Positions 55,217 to 63,113 of a stretch of DNA of 64,000 nt are shown here, piece by piece. A program made the position numbers and the translations under genes. The notes beneath the pieces are model-generated. The model did no database searches, had not been told where the DNA came from, and was given only the letters and a program-made list of their open reading frames with translations. Position 1 is the first letter of the stretch. Each line of letters starts with the position of its first letter. This DNA is from Pseudomonadota bacterium (lineage in GTDB: Bacteria; Pseudomonadota; Gammaproteobacteria; Burkholderiales; Burkholderiaceae_B), in contig JAEWFK010000156.1 in the NCBI GenBank assembly GCA_023388835.1, positions 1 through 64,000 of the forward strand, written 5' to 3'.

Positions 55217-55864
55217 TCACCCCGCCTTACGGAAGGTGAAATTGATTCTCTGGCAGCCCATTGAAGGATGCGGGGGGCCCTTCAGCGGCATGATGCCGTG
55301 GTAGCGCAACCTGTCTTCCCCGCCCCACACCGCGACGTCACCATGCTCAAGCGGTATTTTCACCGCCTTGTCTGTCCGGGCATGTCCGCCGAACAGAAAT
55401 ACGGCGGTCATCCCCAGGGAGACCGACACAATGGGCGCGGCGAAATCGCGTTCATTCTTGTCCTGGTGCAGTGACAGCCGGGAACCGGGCGCATAGCGGT
55501 TGACCAGACAGGCATCAGGCTCGAAGCCGCGAAATCCGGCTTGTGCTGCAGCGGCTTCTGCCAGGCACGCAAATACCTCCGGCATGGCCGGCCATGTCTC
55601 GCCGGTGTCAGGGTCCAAGGCACTGTAACGATAGCCTCGGCGATCACTTGTCCAGCCCAGTGCACCGCAATTGGTCAGGGCCACCGACATGGTGAAGCCA
55701 CCCGGGGTCACCATATGCCGGAACGGCGCTGACTGCTCGATGGCGGCGACGGCTGCGAGCAGCTCACTGGCCCAGGGCAAGGCAAAGCCGCGCAACAGAT
55801 AGGCGCTTTCACCTAGGCGTACCGTTCGCTCGGCTGATTCGTTGAAAAGATTCAGATTGCTCAT
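55217..55864 (-). CDS. alkB: Alpha-ketoglutarate-dependent DNA dioxygenase AlkB
   Basis: 215 residues, with the Fe(II) ligands His133, Asp135 and His189 (SLHQDK and RYHGIM) and 2-oxoglutarate-binding Arg206/Arg212 in QRINFTFR. The N-terminal nucleotide-recognition lid is present. It oxidatively removes 1-methyladenine and 3-methylcytosine lesions. It precedes the AraC-MGMT gene on the same strand, with a 121-bp gap. It is divergent from the cupin oxygenase gene (110-bp gap to that start). Confidence 0.96.
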   Translation of the reverse strand: MSNLNLFNESAERTVRLGESAYLLRGFALPWASELLAAVAAIEQSAPFRHMVTPGGFTMSVALTNCGALGWTSDRRGYRYSALDPDTGETWPAMPEVFACLAEAAAAQAGFRGFEPDACLVNRYAPGSRLSLHQDKNERDFAAPIVSVSLGMTAVFLFGGHARTDKAVKIPLEHGDVAVWGGEDRLRYHGIMPLKGPPHPSMGCQRINFTFRKAG

Positions 55865-55974
55865 GATGTTGCGCAGAGGTACGCCCAGCCATGTTTGCTA
55901 CACTCCTTTCACCGCAGGATATGCCGCCATGGCGGCATTATCCGCTACTCGACGTACAAGAGCAGAATAGCATC

Positions 55975-57165
55975 ATGGATATCGACCAGCCACTTCCCCT
56001 CCTCGGCGGGCTGACCCCGCGCGAATTCATGAGCGACTACTGGCAACAGCGCCCTTTGTTGATCCGCCAGGCGATCCCCGGCTACAAGCCCGACCTGAGT
56101 CCGGCCGACATCCGGAAGCTGGTGAAGCGCGAGGAAGTCGAGTCCAGGATGATCTGGCAGGATGAAAACGGCTGGAACATGGAAAGCGGCCCCTTCGCCC
56201 GGCTTCCGTCCGCTCGACAGGAAGGCTGGACGGTACTGGCTCAGGGTGTGGATCTGCACGATGACGGCATGGCCGAACTCATGCGCCGGTTCCGCTTCAT
56301 TTCGGATGCGCGGCTCGATGACCTGATGATCAGTGTTGCCACCAAGGGCGGCGGCGTGGGGCCGCACTTCGACAGCTACGACGTCTTCCTTCTGCAAGGC
56401 TTCGGAAGACGGCGCTGGCGCATCAGCCAGCAGAGCGACCTTGAGCTGGTTCCAGACCTGCCTTGCAAGATTCTCCAGCGTTTCGAAGCCGAACAGGAAT
56501 TCGTGCTCGAGCCCGGCGACATGCTGTATCTCCCCCCGCATGTTGCGCACGATGGGACCGCCGAAACCCATAACTGCATGACGATTTCCATTGGCTTTCG
56601 CGCACCGACCCACGGAGCGCTCGCCTACGGCATGCTCCATGCCATGTCCGATCAGCTCATGGCCAACCTGGGAAATGACAGTGGTTTGTACGCCAAGCCC
56701 GTAATCGCAGGACCCGTGCTGGATGAAACTTACAAGGACCCCGGCACCCCCGCTACCCGCAGGCCTGCGGAACTACCCGATGCGATGCTCGATACCGCGA
56801 TCGCCGCCGCGCGCAAGCTGCGCTTTCGCCGCAAGCTGGCCGCACGATTCCTGGGGCAATGGCTCACCGAAATTCCGGACAATGCGTATTTCGTGCCAGG
56901 CGACGACTTGCTGCCGGACGACGAGCCCCTTCCGGCCGCAGGCCGCTTGGTGCTGGATCGCTGCACCCGCATGATGTACCGCGGCAAGGAGCTATACATC
57001 AACGGCGAGGTCGCGCCCATCAAGGCGAACCGCCGTATGCGCCAGCTGGCCGACGAGCGTTCGCTTGCCTGCTCGCCAGCGCTGCTGAATGCACTGAAGG
57101 AAGAAGAGGAAACCGCGCTGCGCGACTGGGTAGCCGAAGGCTGGCTACATTACCAGGACAGCTGA
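55975..57165 (+). CDS. JmjC-type cupin oxygenase (ribosomal oxygenase YcfD/RoxA-like)
   Basis: 396 residues from ATG 55975. N-terminal YWQQRPLLIRQAIPGY and GPHFDSYDVFLLQGFGRRRW give His131 and Asp133; His192 (HVAHDG) is the third iron ligand. The C-terminal winged-helix-like part completes the ROX fold. E. coli YcfD hydroxylates an arginine in ribosomal protein L16. Divergent from alkB, another 2-oxoglutarate/Fe enzyme. The upstream ATG at 55891 is less likely. Confidence 0.9.
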   Translation: MDIDQPLPLLGGLTPREFMSDYWQQRPLLIRQAIPGYKPDLSPADIRKLVKREEVESRMIWQDENGWNMESGPFARLPSARQEGWTVLAQGVDLHDDGMAELMRRFRFISDARLDDLMISVATKGGGVGPHFDSYDVFLLQGFGRRRWRISQQSDLELVPDLPCKILQRFEAEQEFVLEPGDMLYLPPHVAHDGTAETHNCMTISIGFRAPTHGALAYGMLHAMSDQLMANLGNDSGLYAKPVIAGPVLDETYKDPGTPATRRPAELPDAMLDTAIAAARKLRFRRKLAARFLGQWLTEIPDNAYFVPGDDLLPDDEPLPAAGRLVLDRCTRMMYRGKELYINGEVAPIKANRRMRQLADERSLACSPALLNALKEEEETALRDWVAEGWLHYQDS

Positions 57166-57201
57166 AGACAGAGGCAGCCCCCGGCTACAGTGATAATTCG
57201 A

Positions 57202-57267
57202 GCCGAAGACTGAGCGATGACTCGGGCCGAAGACTGAGCGCCCCGTTCAAGGGAACGAGGCGCTCAG
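57202..57267. repeat. 24-bp-period repeat and hairpin after the oxygenase gene
   Basis: GCCGAAGACTGAGCG occurs at 57202-57216 and 57226-57240. The second copy's end begins a strong hairpin, CTGAGCGCC...GGCGCTCAG (57234-57267), with internal CGTTC/GAACG pairing. No T-run follows, so termination for the converging oxygenase and bamC genes is possible but unproven. Confidence 0.55.
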
Positions 57268-57285
57268 CCTGGCCTCCGCCAGCCA

Positions 57286-58416
57286 TCAGTCGGCGGTCAT
57301 GTGGTCGGCCAATACGGCCAGAATGCGCTTCGCAGTTGCGTCTTCCTGCACCACGCCGTTCTGATCGCGCACCGAGACGACCGAACTACCGCCCTGCTCT
57401 TGAACGTTGATGCGGTAGGCAACCGGCTCCGCAGTGTTTTTGCCACCAAAAATGCGACCGAAGAAGTTCTGCTGTTCGATCTTCTCGCCCAGGTCGGAAT
57501 CCAGGTACCGGATGTAGTAATCGCCTTGCGAACGATCGCGGTCTTCGACGGAGAAGCCCGCCGAGTCAATCGCGACTCCAACCCGGCGCCATGCGCGATC
57601 GAAGGACTCTGCCAGAACCAGCGCGGTGCGATCCGGCGCAGCTTCGACGGAGGGACGCGTATCGACCTTTTCGGCCTGCGCCACCAGGCCCGAAGCGGTC
57701 TGGACATCCGTACCGAGGAACACCATCAGGCGCGCCAGCATTGCCGCGTTCAGACCGGGGTCTTCGTCGCCGTAAACCCAGCGGAACGCTGCCCCGTCAA
57801 CGGTGGGCTGCTCGTACATGTGTTGGTGGCTGATGTAGATTTCGCTGCGAGTGTCGCTGACGCGTTCCAGCCGCATGCGGAAGCGTTCGCGTTCTCCGCT
57901 GTCGAAGACCTGATCGATAATGGCGCCCAGCGCGGAACGAATCCAGCCTTCGGGAATCTTAGCGCGGTTCTCGGCCCAGTCGGTTTCGATCAGACCCGTG
58001 CGGGGATCCTCGGACTGGATGGTAAAGCCTTGTTCATTCCAGAATTCAAGCAGCTGCGGGTAGATCTGTTCCACGGGACGATCTACCACCAGCCAGCGCA
58101 AGTCGCCATCGCGGCGGACTTCAATGCCGGCCTGCTGAGGCAGTACCTGACTCTGCCCGACGACCGGCCTCTCGGATTGTGCGGCAGCATACTCGGAGAA
58201 GGTGGTGACGCCTTCCGGAGCGGTGTAACGGGCGTCGCGATTGGCCTGGGTGAGGTCGGGGGGGATGCTCAGCGGATCGCCGGCCACCGTACTCTTGTAG
58301 TCGACCGGTTCCTCAAGGCCCAAGGCTTGATTCATGGTCGAACAACCGGACAGCAGCAGTGCGCTCAGGCCGATTGCCGACCCGATCCTGCATGTCTTCT
58401 TGAAGTGAATGATCAT
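57286..58416 (-). CDS. bamC: Outer-membrane assembly lipoprotein BamC
   Basis: 376 residues from ATG 58416 (an ATG at 58644 would run through dapA and is wrong). Lipobox LLLSGC, with Cys25 modified. The disordered N-terminal stretch (EEPVDYKSTVAGDPLSIPPD, which contacts BamD in E. coli) is followed by two helix-grip domains. It is a peripheral lipoprotein of the BAM complex for beta-barrel insertion. It follows dapA directly (2-bp gap), as in E. coli. Confidence 0.92.
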   Translation of the reverse strand: MIIHFKKTCRIGSAIGLSALLLSGCSTMNQALGLEEPVDYKSTVAGDPLSIPPDLTQANRDARYTAPEGVTTFSEYAAAQSERPVVGQSQVLPQQAGIEVRRDGDLRWLVVDRPVEQIYPQLLEFWNEQGFTIQSEDPRTGLIETDWAENRAKIPEGWIRSALGAIIDQVFDSGERERFRMRLERVSDTRSEIYISHQHMYEQPTVDGAAFRWVYGDEDPGLNAAMLARLMVFLGTDVQTASGLVAQAEKVDTRPSVEAAPDRTALVLAESFDRAWRRVGVAIDSAGFSVEDRDRSQGDYYIRYLDSDLGEKIEQQNFFGRIFGGKNTAEPVAYRINVQEQGGSSVVSVRDQNGVVQEDATAKRILAVLADHMTAD

Positions 58417-58418
58417 GT

Positions 58419-59321
58419 TCAGAGTAAACCTGCTTCTTTCAGGGAAGTGCGGATGAGGTCGTGATGCTGCGAAGACAGCGGTACCAAAGGCAGCCGATAG
58501 CCCAATTCGGTCAGACCGAGTTCGGCCACCGCCCACTTTACGGGGATCGGGTTGGCCTCGACGAACAGCACTTTGTTCAGCTGCGCGAGCCGCGCGTTGA
58601 GTTCTCTTGTACGTGCGACGTCTCCCGCGATGGCGGCCGAGCACAGGTCGTGCATTAGCCGTGGGGCAACGTTGGCCGTCACGGAAATGTTGCCACGCCC
58701 CCCCAATAGCATCAGCGCGGCAGCCGTCGGGTCGTCACCACTGATCACAAGAAAGTCTTCAGGGGCGTCGCGCAGCAACAGGCCGGCGCGAGCCATGTCG
58801 CCGGTGGCGTCCTTGATACCGATGATGTTAGGGATCTGCGCCAGCCGCAAGACGGTCTCGTTGGAGAGATCGGCCACACAGCGGCCCGGAACGTTGTACA
58901 GAATCATCGGCAGGTCGACGCTTTCGGCGACCTTGCGGAAGTGCTGGTACAAGCCTTCCTGAGTGGGGCGATTGTAGTAAGGCACAACCGACAAACCCGC
59001 TTGCGCGCCATGATTCTTGGCGTCGCGTGTGAGTTCGATGGCTTCCGCCGTGGAATTTCCGCCCGTGCCGGCGATGACGGGAATGCGTCCTGCGGCATGT
59101 TCGACGGCGACGCGGATGAGCTCGGCGTGCTCCTCGAAGTCGACCGTGGGCGATTCACCCGAGGTCCCGACCACCACCAAAGCGTCGGTGCCTTCGCTGA
59201 CGTGCCAGTCGATGAGCTTTCGGAATGCGTCGAGATCAAGACTTCCGTCCGGGTGCATGGGCGTGATCAGGGCCACCATGCTGCCCTGGAACATGGGAAT
59301 CGAGGAATCCGTGCTTGCCAT
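58419..59321 (-). CDS. dapA: 4-hydroxy-tetrahydrodipicolinate synthase
   Basis: 300 residues, TIM-barrel. Schiff-base lysine Lys170 in IIGIKDATG; Tyr142 in [17 protein letters not shown] binds the substrate carboxyl. It condenses pyruvate with aspartate semialdehyde in lysine and diaminopimelate synthesis. It is upstream of bamC in the same transcript. The neighbouring lysC is elsewhere, at 17.4 kb. Confidence 0.96.
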   Translation of the reverse strand: MASTDSSIPMFQGSMVALITPMHPDGSLDLDAFRKLIDWHVSEGTDALVVVGTSGESPTVDFEEHAELIRVAVEHAAGRIPVIAGTGGNSTAEAIELTRDAKNHGAQAGLSVVPYYNRPTQEGLYQHFRKVAESVDLPMILYNVPGRCVADLSNETVLRLAQIPNIIGIKDATGDMARAGLLLRDAPEDFLVISGDDPTAAALMLLGGRGNISVTANVAPRLMHDLCSAAIAGDVARTRELNARLAQLNKVLFVEANPIPVKWAVAELGLTELGYRLPLVPLSSQHHDLIRTSLKEAGLL

Positions 59322-59413
59322 TTTTCAGTTGATCTCCACTAACGCATCGGCCCGCCGTATGGACGCGCGAAACCGAACCTAACACGCAAGTTTACTCGTA
59401 TTGGCCGTGAAGT

Positions 59414-60064
59414 TTACAAAAACCACTCGATGATCGCGCGGCCGAGGAAAAGGAAGGGCTCCAGCAGGAACCAGAGCATACCGGTCAGCATCAGGATGAT
59501 CAGAATCACGATGCCGTAGGGCTCGATACGCGAATACTGGTAGGCAAGCCGGTTGGGCAAGAGACTGCATACGATGCGCCCGCCATCGAGCGGTGGCAGC
59601 GGCACCAGATTCAAGGCCATGAGGATGAGGTTCACCTGCACCCCCGCGATGGCCATGCGTGCCCAGAAATCGCTTGCCGAGGCGCCGCCTTCCGCCAGCA
59701 GGCGCAGGCTGATGGCCCAAATCACGGCCATCACGAGATTGGAGGCCGGGCCGGCCAGCGCCACCCATGCCATGTCCCGCTTGGGATTGCGCAGGCGGCT
59801 CCAATCGACCGGAACCGGCTTGGCCCAGCCGAATAGCAGACCGCCTCCACCAAGCATCTTCGTGGAAAACAGCAGTACCAGGGGCACCACGATGGTGCCC
59901 ACCGGATCGATGTGGCGCAAGGGGTTCAGGCTGATGCGTCCAGCCTGCCAGGCGGTGGGGTCGCCGAACATGCGTGCTACGTAGCCATGTGCGGCTTCAT
60001 GCAAGGTAATGCCGAAAAGGACGGGAAGCGCATAGACCGTGATCGCCTGGATGAGTTCCGACAT
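59414..60064 (-). CDS. Site-2-protease-like M50 metalloprotease
   Basis: 216 residues with six hydrophobic helices. Zinc motif HEAAHG (His22, Glu23, His26) and LPPLDGGRIV late in the protein supply the third ligand. It belongs to the small rhomboid-unrelated M50 group (YwhC/sll0528-like), cleaving within membranes; substrates are not predictable. It is followed by dapA and preceded by the YrdC-type gene on the same strand, 12 bp apart. Confidence 0.9.
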   Translation of the reverse strand: MSELIQAITVYALPVLFGITLHEAAHGYVARMFGDPTAWQAGRISLNPLRHIDPVGTIVVPLVLLFSTKMLGGGGLLFGWAKPVPVDWSRLRNPKRDMAWVALAGPASNLVMAVIWAISLRLLAEGGASASDFWARMAIAGVQVNLILMALNLVPLPPLDGGRIVCSLLPNRLAYQYSRIEPYGIVILIILMLTGMLWFLLEPFLFLGRAIIEWFL

Positions 60065-60076
60065 GCGAGGCCCGGG

Positions 60077-60703
60077 TCAGTCCAGCCCGACGGCGGCGAG
60101 ATTCCCCTGACCGCGGCGCAAGACCTCTGGGAGCGGCCCCGTGAGATCGATGACGGTCGTGGGCGCCAGGGAGCAGGCGCCGCCATCCACGACGGCGGCC
60201 AGTTCGTTGCCGTAGCGCTGGAAAATGTCCTGTGCGTCGTTCAGTGGCTGCTCTTCGCCCTTGGGGATGAGTGTGGTCGACACGAGCGGCGTTCCCGCAG
60301 CTTCCAGGAAGGCCAAGGTGATGCGGTGATCGGGCACGCGGATGCCTATGGTCTTACGCGACGGGTGTGAGACCCGGCGGGGCACTTCTTTGGTTGCCTC
60401 AAGGATGAACGTGTAGGAGCCCGGTGTAGCAAGCTTCAGGAAACGGTATTGACGATTGTCGACACGCGCAAAGTGGCTGATTTCTGCAAGATCGCGGCAT
60501 AACAGGGTCAGATGGTGGCGTTCATCCAACCCGCGTAGGCGCCTGAGCGCGTCGGCGGCGGATTTATCATCCAGCCGTGCCACCACGGCATAACTCGAAT
60601 CTGTTGGGATGGCCACCAAACCGCCTTCGGCCAGAAGCTGGCCGGCTTGGGTGAGCAGCCGTGACTGCGGGTTCTCTGGGTGTACGACGAAGAGTTGAGC
60701 CAT
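60077..60703 (-). CDS. Sua5/YciO/YrdC-family threonylcarbamoyl-AMP synthase-like protein
   Basis: 208 residues, matching YciO/YrdC proteins of Betaproteobacteria: GLVAIPTDSSYAVVARLDD, RRLRGLDERHHLTLLCRDL, SYTFILEATKEVPRRV. The family makes threonylcarbamoyl-AMP for tRNA t6A37. The sequence is nearer YciO than canonical YrdC/TsaC, so activity is uncertain. It is upstream of the M50 protease gene on the same strand, with a 12-bp gap. Confidence 0.88.
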   Translation of the reverse strand: MAQLFVVHPENPQSRLLTQAGQLLAEGGLVAIPTDSSYAVVARLDDKSAADALRRLRGLDERHHLTLLCRDLAEISHFARVDNRQYRFLKLATPGSYTFILEATKEVPRRVSHPSRKTIGIRVPDHRITLAFLEAAGTPLVSTTLIPKGEEQPLNDAQDIFQRYGNELAAVVDGGACSLAPTTVIDLTGPLPEVLRRGQGNLAAVGLD

Positions 60704-60835
60704 TTAACATATCCTAACATTTTCATGGGTCAGTTTAAGGTCGCTCTGCGGCATGGGCAATGAAATTGCCGACCGGTCCTTCAAAGCTTTATTCGGACCG
60801 AGCAACCGCTACTCAGCAAACAGGGAGCCGCATCA

Positions 60836-61693
60836 ATGCGCCTGGACAAATCGCGGGAGAGCCGCAATATCGAAGACCGCCGTGGCCGACGTGTACAACT
60901 GGGCGGGCGCGGGAAAATCGGGATCGGCAGCATAGTGCTCGCCTTGGTCGCCATCTATTTCGGTGTGGATCCCGCCGTCGTCCTGCAAAACCTCGGTGAA
61001 CCGACTTCCAGCAGCGCCTACGATACATCGACGGATGCCACCCGGCAAACCCCGGAAGTCCAGTTCGTCTCGCGCGTACTGGGCGATACGGAGGACACCT
61101 GGCACGCCTTGTTCAGCGAATATCGCCTGGGAACTTATCGGGAGCCGAAACTTGTTCTCTATAACGGGGCCACGCCCAGCGCGTGCGGCATGGGCCAAGC
61201 AGCCATGGGCCCTTTTTACTGCCCCGGCGACGCCAGCGTGTATCTGGACCTGTCTTTCTTCCAACAACTGGAACGCGATCTGAGCTCGCCCGGCGACTTT
61301 GCCCAGGCCTACGTCATTGCGCATGAGGTCGCGCACCATGTCCAGAACCAGCTCGGCGTCATGGACCAGGTCGCCCAGACCCGTTCGCGCATGAATTCCA
61401 CCCAGGCCAACGCGTTGTCGGTACGCGTCGAACTGCAGGCCGACTGCTTTTCGGGCGTCTGGGCACACCACTCCGATTCACAGCGGGGTACGCTTGAACC
61501 CGGCGACATCGAGGAAGGGCTGAATGCCGCCGCGGCCATCGGGGACGACCGCCTTCAAAAACGCAGCCAGGGCTACGTGGTGCCCGACTCGTTCACCCAT
61601 GGCAGTTCGGCGCAGCGCGTGCGGTGGTTTACCATGGGCTACGAAACAGGCGACCCGCGCCGTTGCGACACGTTCTCTGCAAACCAGCTGTAG
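60836..61693 (+). CDS. YpfJ-family neutral zinc metallopeptidase
   Basis: 285 residues. One N-terminal membrane anchor (about 22-45, GRGKIGIGSIVLALVAIYFG) is followed by the catalytic domain with HEVAHHVQNQLG (His163, Glu164, His167) and GQAAMGPFYCPGDASVYLDL. YpfJ/KPN_00710-type proteins are putative periplasmic metallopeptidases. It is divergent from the YrdC gene and stands alone ahead of tRNA-His. Confidence 0.92.
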   Translation: MRLDKSRESRNIEDRRGRRVQLGGRGKIGIGSIVLALVAIYFGVDPAVVLQNLGEPTSSSAYDTSTDATRQTPEVQFVSRVLGDTEDTWHALFSEYRLGTYREPKLVLYNGATPSACGMGQAAMGPFYCPGDASVYLDLSFFQQLERDLSSPGDFAQAYVIAHEVAHHVQNQLGVMDQVAQTRSRMNSTQANALSVRVELQADCFSGVWAHHSDSQRGTLEPGDIEEGLNAAAAIGDDRLQKRSQGYVVPDSFTHGSSAQRVRWFTMGYETGDPRRCDTFSANQL

Positions 61694-61776
61694 CCACTGG
61701 CAGGCGGTTGGAATAGTGTGCTAGAATCTCGGTTCTTTCAGTAGCCCGCATACACGCTTGCTCTTGAAAGAACAGT

Positions 61777-61853
61777 GGTGACCGTAGCTCAGTTGGTAGA
61801 GTCCCGGATTGTGATTCCGGTTGTCGTGGGTTCGAGCCCCATCGGTCACCCCA
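61777..61853 (+). tRNA. tRNA-His(GTG)
   Basis: 77 nt including encoded CCA. The extra G at position -1 (61777), the hallmark of tRNA-His, pairs with C73. The acceptor stem GTGACCG/CGGTCAC is perfect and the anticodon GTG sits in loop TTGTGAT. The T-arm GGTTCGAGC is normal. Confidence 0.97.
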
Positions 61854-61862
61854 GAATTCCAG

Positions 61863-61894
61863 TAAAAATGCCCGCCTTCAAGCGGGCATTTTTA
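61863..61894. terminator. Bidirectional terminator between tRNA-His and the 61913 gene
   Basis: A perfect 13-bp stem, TAAAAATGCCCGC / GCGGGCATTTTTA (61863-61875 and 61882-61894), with a 6-base loop. T-runs occur on both strands. It serves the tRNA on the plus strand and the converging membrane-protein gene on the minus strand. Confidence 0.92.
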
Positions 61895-61912
61895 CGTCTG
61901 GGAATTGGCAAG

Positions 61913-62842
61913 CTAGTGGTGGAGATCCCGCGCAGCGCGACCGCCGACCATGGCCATCAGGCTCGCCACGAAAGCCCCGACCAGCAAAGCAGCGAACGCC
62001 CACAGGGCAAGTGCTACAGCCGCCTTGCGAGCGGCGTCCGCCGCATCGCGGGCGGTATCGATCGCTTCCTGCCGCATCTGCTCGGCCTGGGTCAGCACTT
62101 GATCGACCCGCTCGCGCGCCTCGGTTTCAGACACATTCCCTTCTGCTGCCACGACCCGCGCCACATAATCGCGGTCTTCCGGCGTCATGTCGCCTCGGGC
62201 TGCGCTGACCGTGATCAGACGGGCCAGTTCAGCGCGCGCTGCCTGCGGATCCGCTGTCGGACTGGGTTGCTGGCCGCCGCGGAACAATTGATCAACGAAG
62301 TAGTCGGCCGAAGGCAGGCCGGAAGCATCGCCACCACTGTCGCCACCTGATGCGGCCGCTCCGGCACCCGCGGCCGCCGTAGCCACGGTCCCCTGAGCCA
62401 GTGCCGCCCCACCCTTCGCAACGGTTCCTACCACCGCCGACATGGCTGAACCAAACAAGGCGAGGCTGACGATCGCGCTGAGCGCCCAGACTGCCAGCCC
62501 GTGCGCCGTATCACGAAAGTAGATTTCGTCCGAATAAGCCGGCGCCCACATTGGCCGCAGGCGCCCGGTGACATAGCCCGCCAGCCCATAGGCGAGGATC
62601 TGGACGACAAACATCCATACGATGGCGCCCACGCCCAGCGTCATGGCGCTCGCGCCCTCGCCTTCCTGTGGCGACATGGCGATGAAACCCAGGCCCATGC
62701 CGCCCGTCAGCAGAGTGATGGACATTGCGCAGGCGATGACCGTGCCGGCGAACACGGCGGCCCACGAGATGGCCGCTCTGGGGCGATGATGCAAGACCGT
62801 GGACGTTCCGTCACGAGCCGTTGAAGCCGTTGAATAGGCCAT
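61913..62842 (-). CDS. Membrane protein with four hydrophobic segments and an Ala-rich cytosolic region
   Basis: 309 residues. Helices near residues 25-50, 68-95, 110-140 and at the C-terminus (ALALWAFAALLVGAFVASLM) surround a long hydrophilic middle. That middle contains an Ala/Gly-rich linker (residues about 145-170) and a charged helical stretch (EREARVDQ-like, with repeats of AEQMRQEAIDTARDAADAA). It resembles uncharacterised membrane proteins that adjoin stress-induced genes; I name no family. Its gene and the tiny peptide gene just upstream form a stress-type pair. Confidence 0.75.
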   Translation of the reverse strand: MAYSTASTARDGTSTVLHHRPRAAISWAAVFAGTVIACAMSITLLTGGMGLGFIAMSPQEGEGASAMTLGVGAIVWMFVVQILAYGLAGYVTGRLRPMWAPAYSDEIYFRDTAHGLAVWALSAIVSLALFGSAMSAVVGTVAKGGAALAQGTVATAAAGAGAAASGGDSGGDASGLPSADYFVDQLFRGGQQPSPTADPQAARAELARLITVSAARGDMTPEDRDYVARVVAAEGNVSETEARERVDQVLTQAEQMRQEAIDTARDAADAARKAAVALALWAFAALLVGAFVASLMAMVGGRAARDLHH

Positions 62843-62891
62843 GAGACGCTCCTCTTCGTTGATGGATGTTGAGTGTGTATGTGTGACCCGC

Positions 62892-62963
62892 TCAGGTCAG
62901 CAGCGCGATCAGAATGATGATGGGAATTGGTATGCCGATAAGCCAAAGCAGAATTGCACCCAT
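62892..62963 (-). CDS. Single-helix membrane peptide (23 aa)
   Basis: A 23-codon frame, MGAILLWLIGIPIPIIILIA plus LLT, preceded by AAAGGAGG at ideal spacing. The peptide is one hydrophobic helix with a Gly-Ile-Pro-Ile-Pro kink. The RBS is so clear that it is very likely translated. It resembles the very small membrane proteins seen near stress genes. It lies 49 bp upstream of the 309-residue membrane protein, same strand. Confidence 0.7.
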   Translation of the reverse strand: MGAILLWLIGIPIPIIILIALLT

Positions 62964-63113
62964 ATGTGCCTCCTTTATCGAGAGATCCACGATGTGGATA
63001 CATTCCACTCGTGCGATCCGGGTTTCGGTGCAGACGCAGAGCAAAAACCGGGCCGGGGTATCGGGTAAACTCGGACATCCCTCCGACATCACCTTTGGCG
63101 ACCCGGTGCATGC

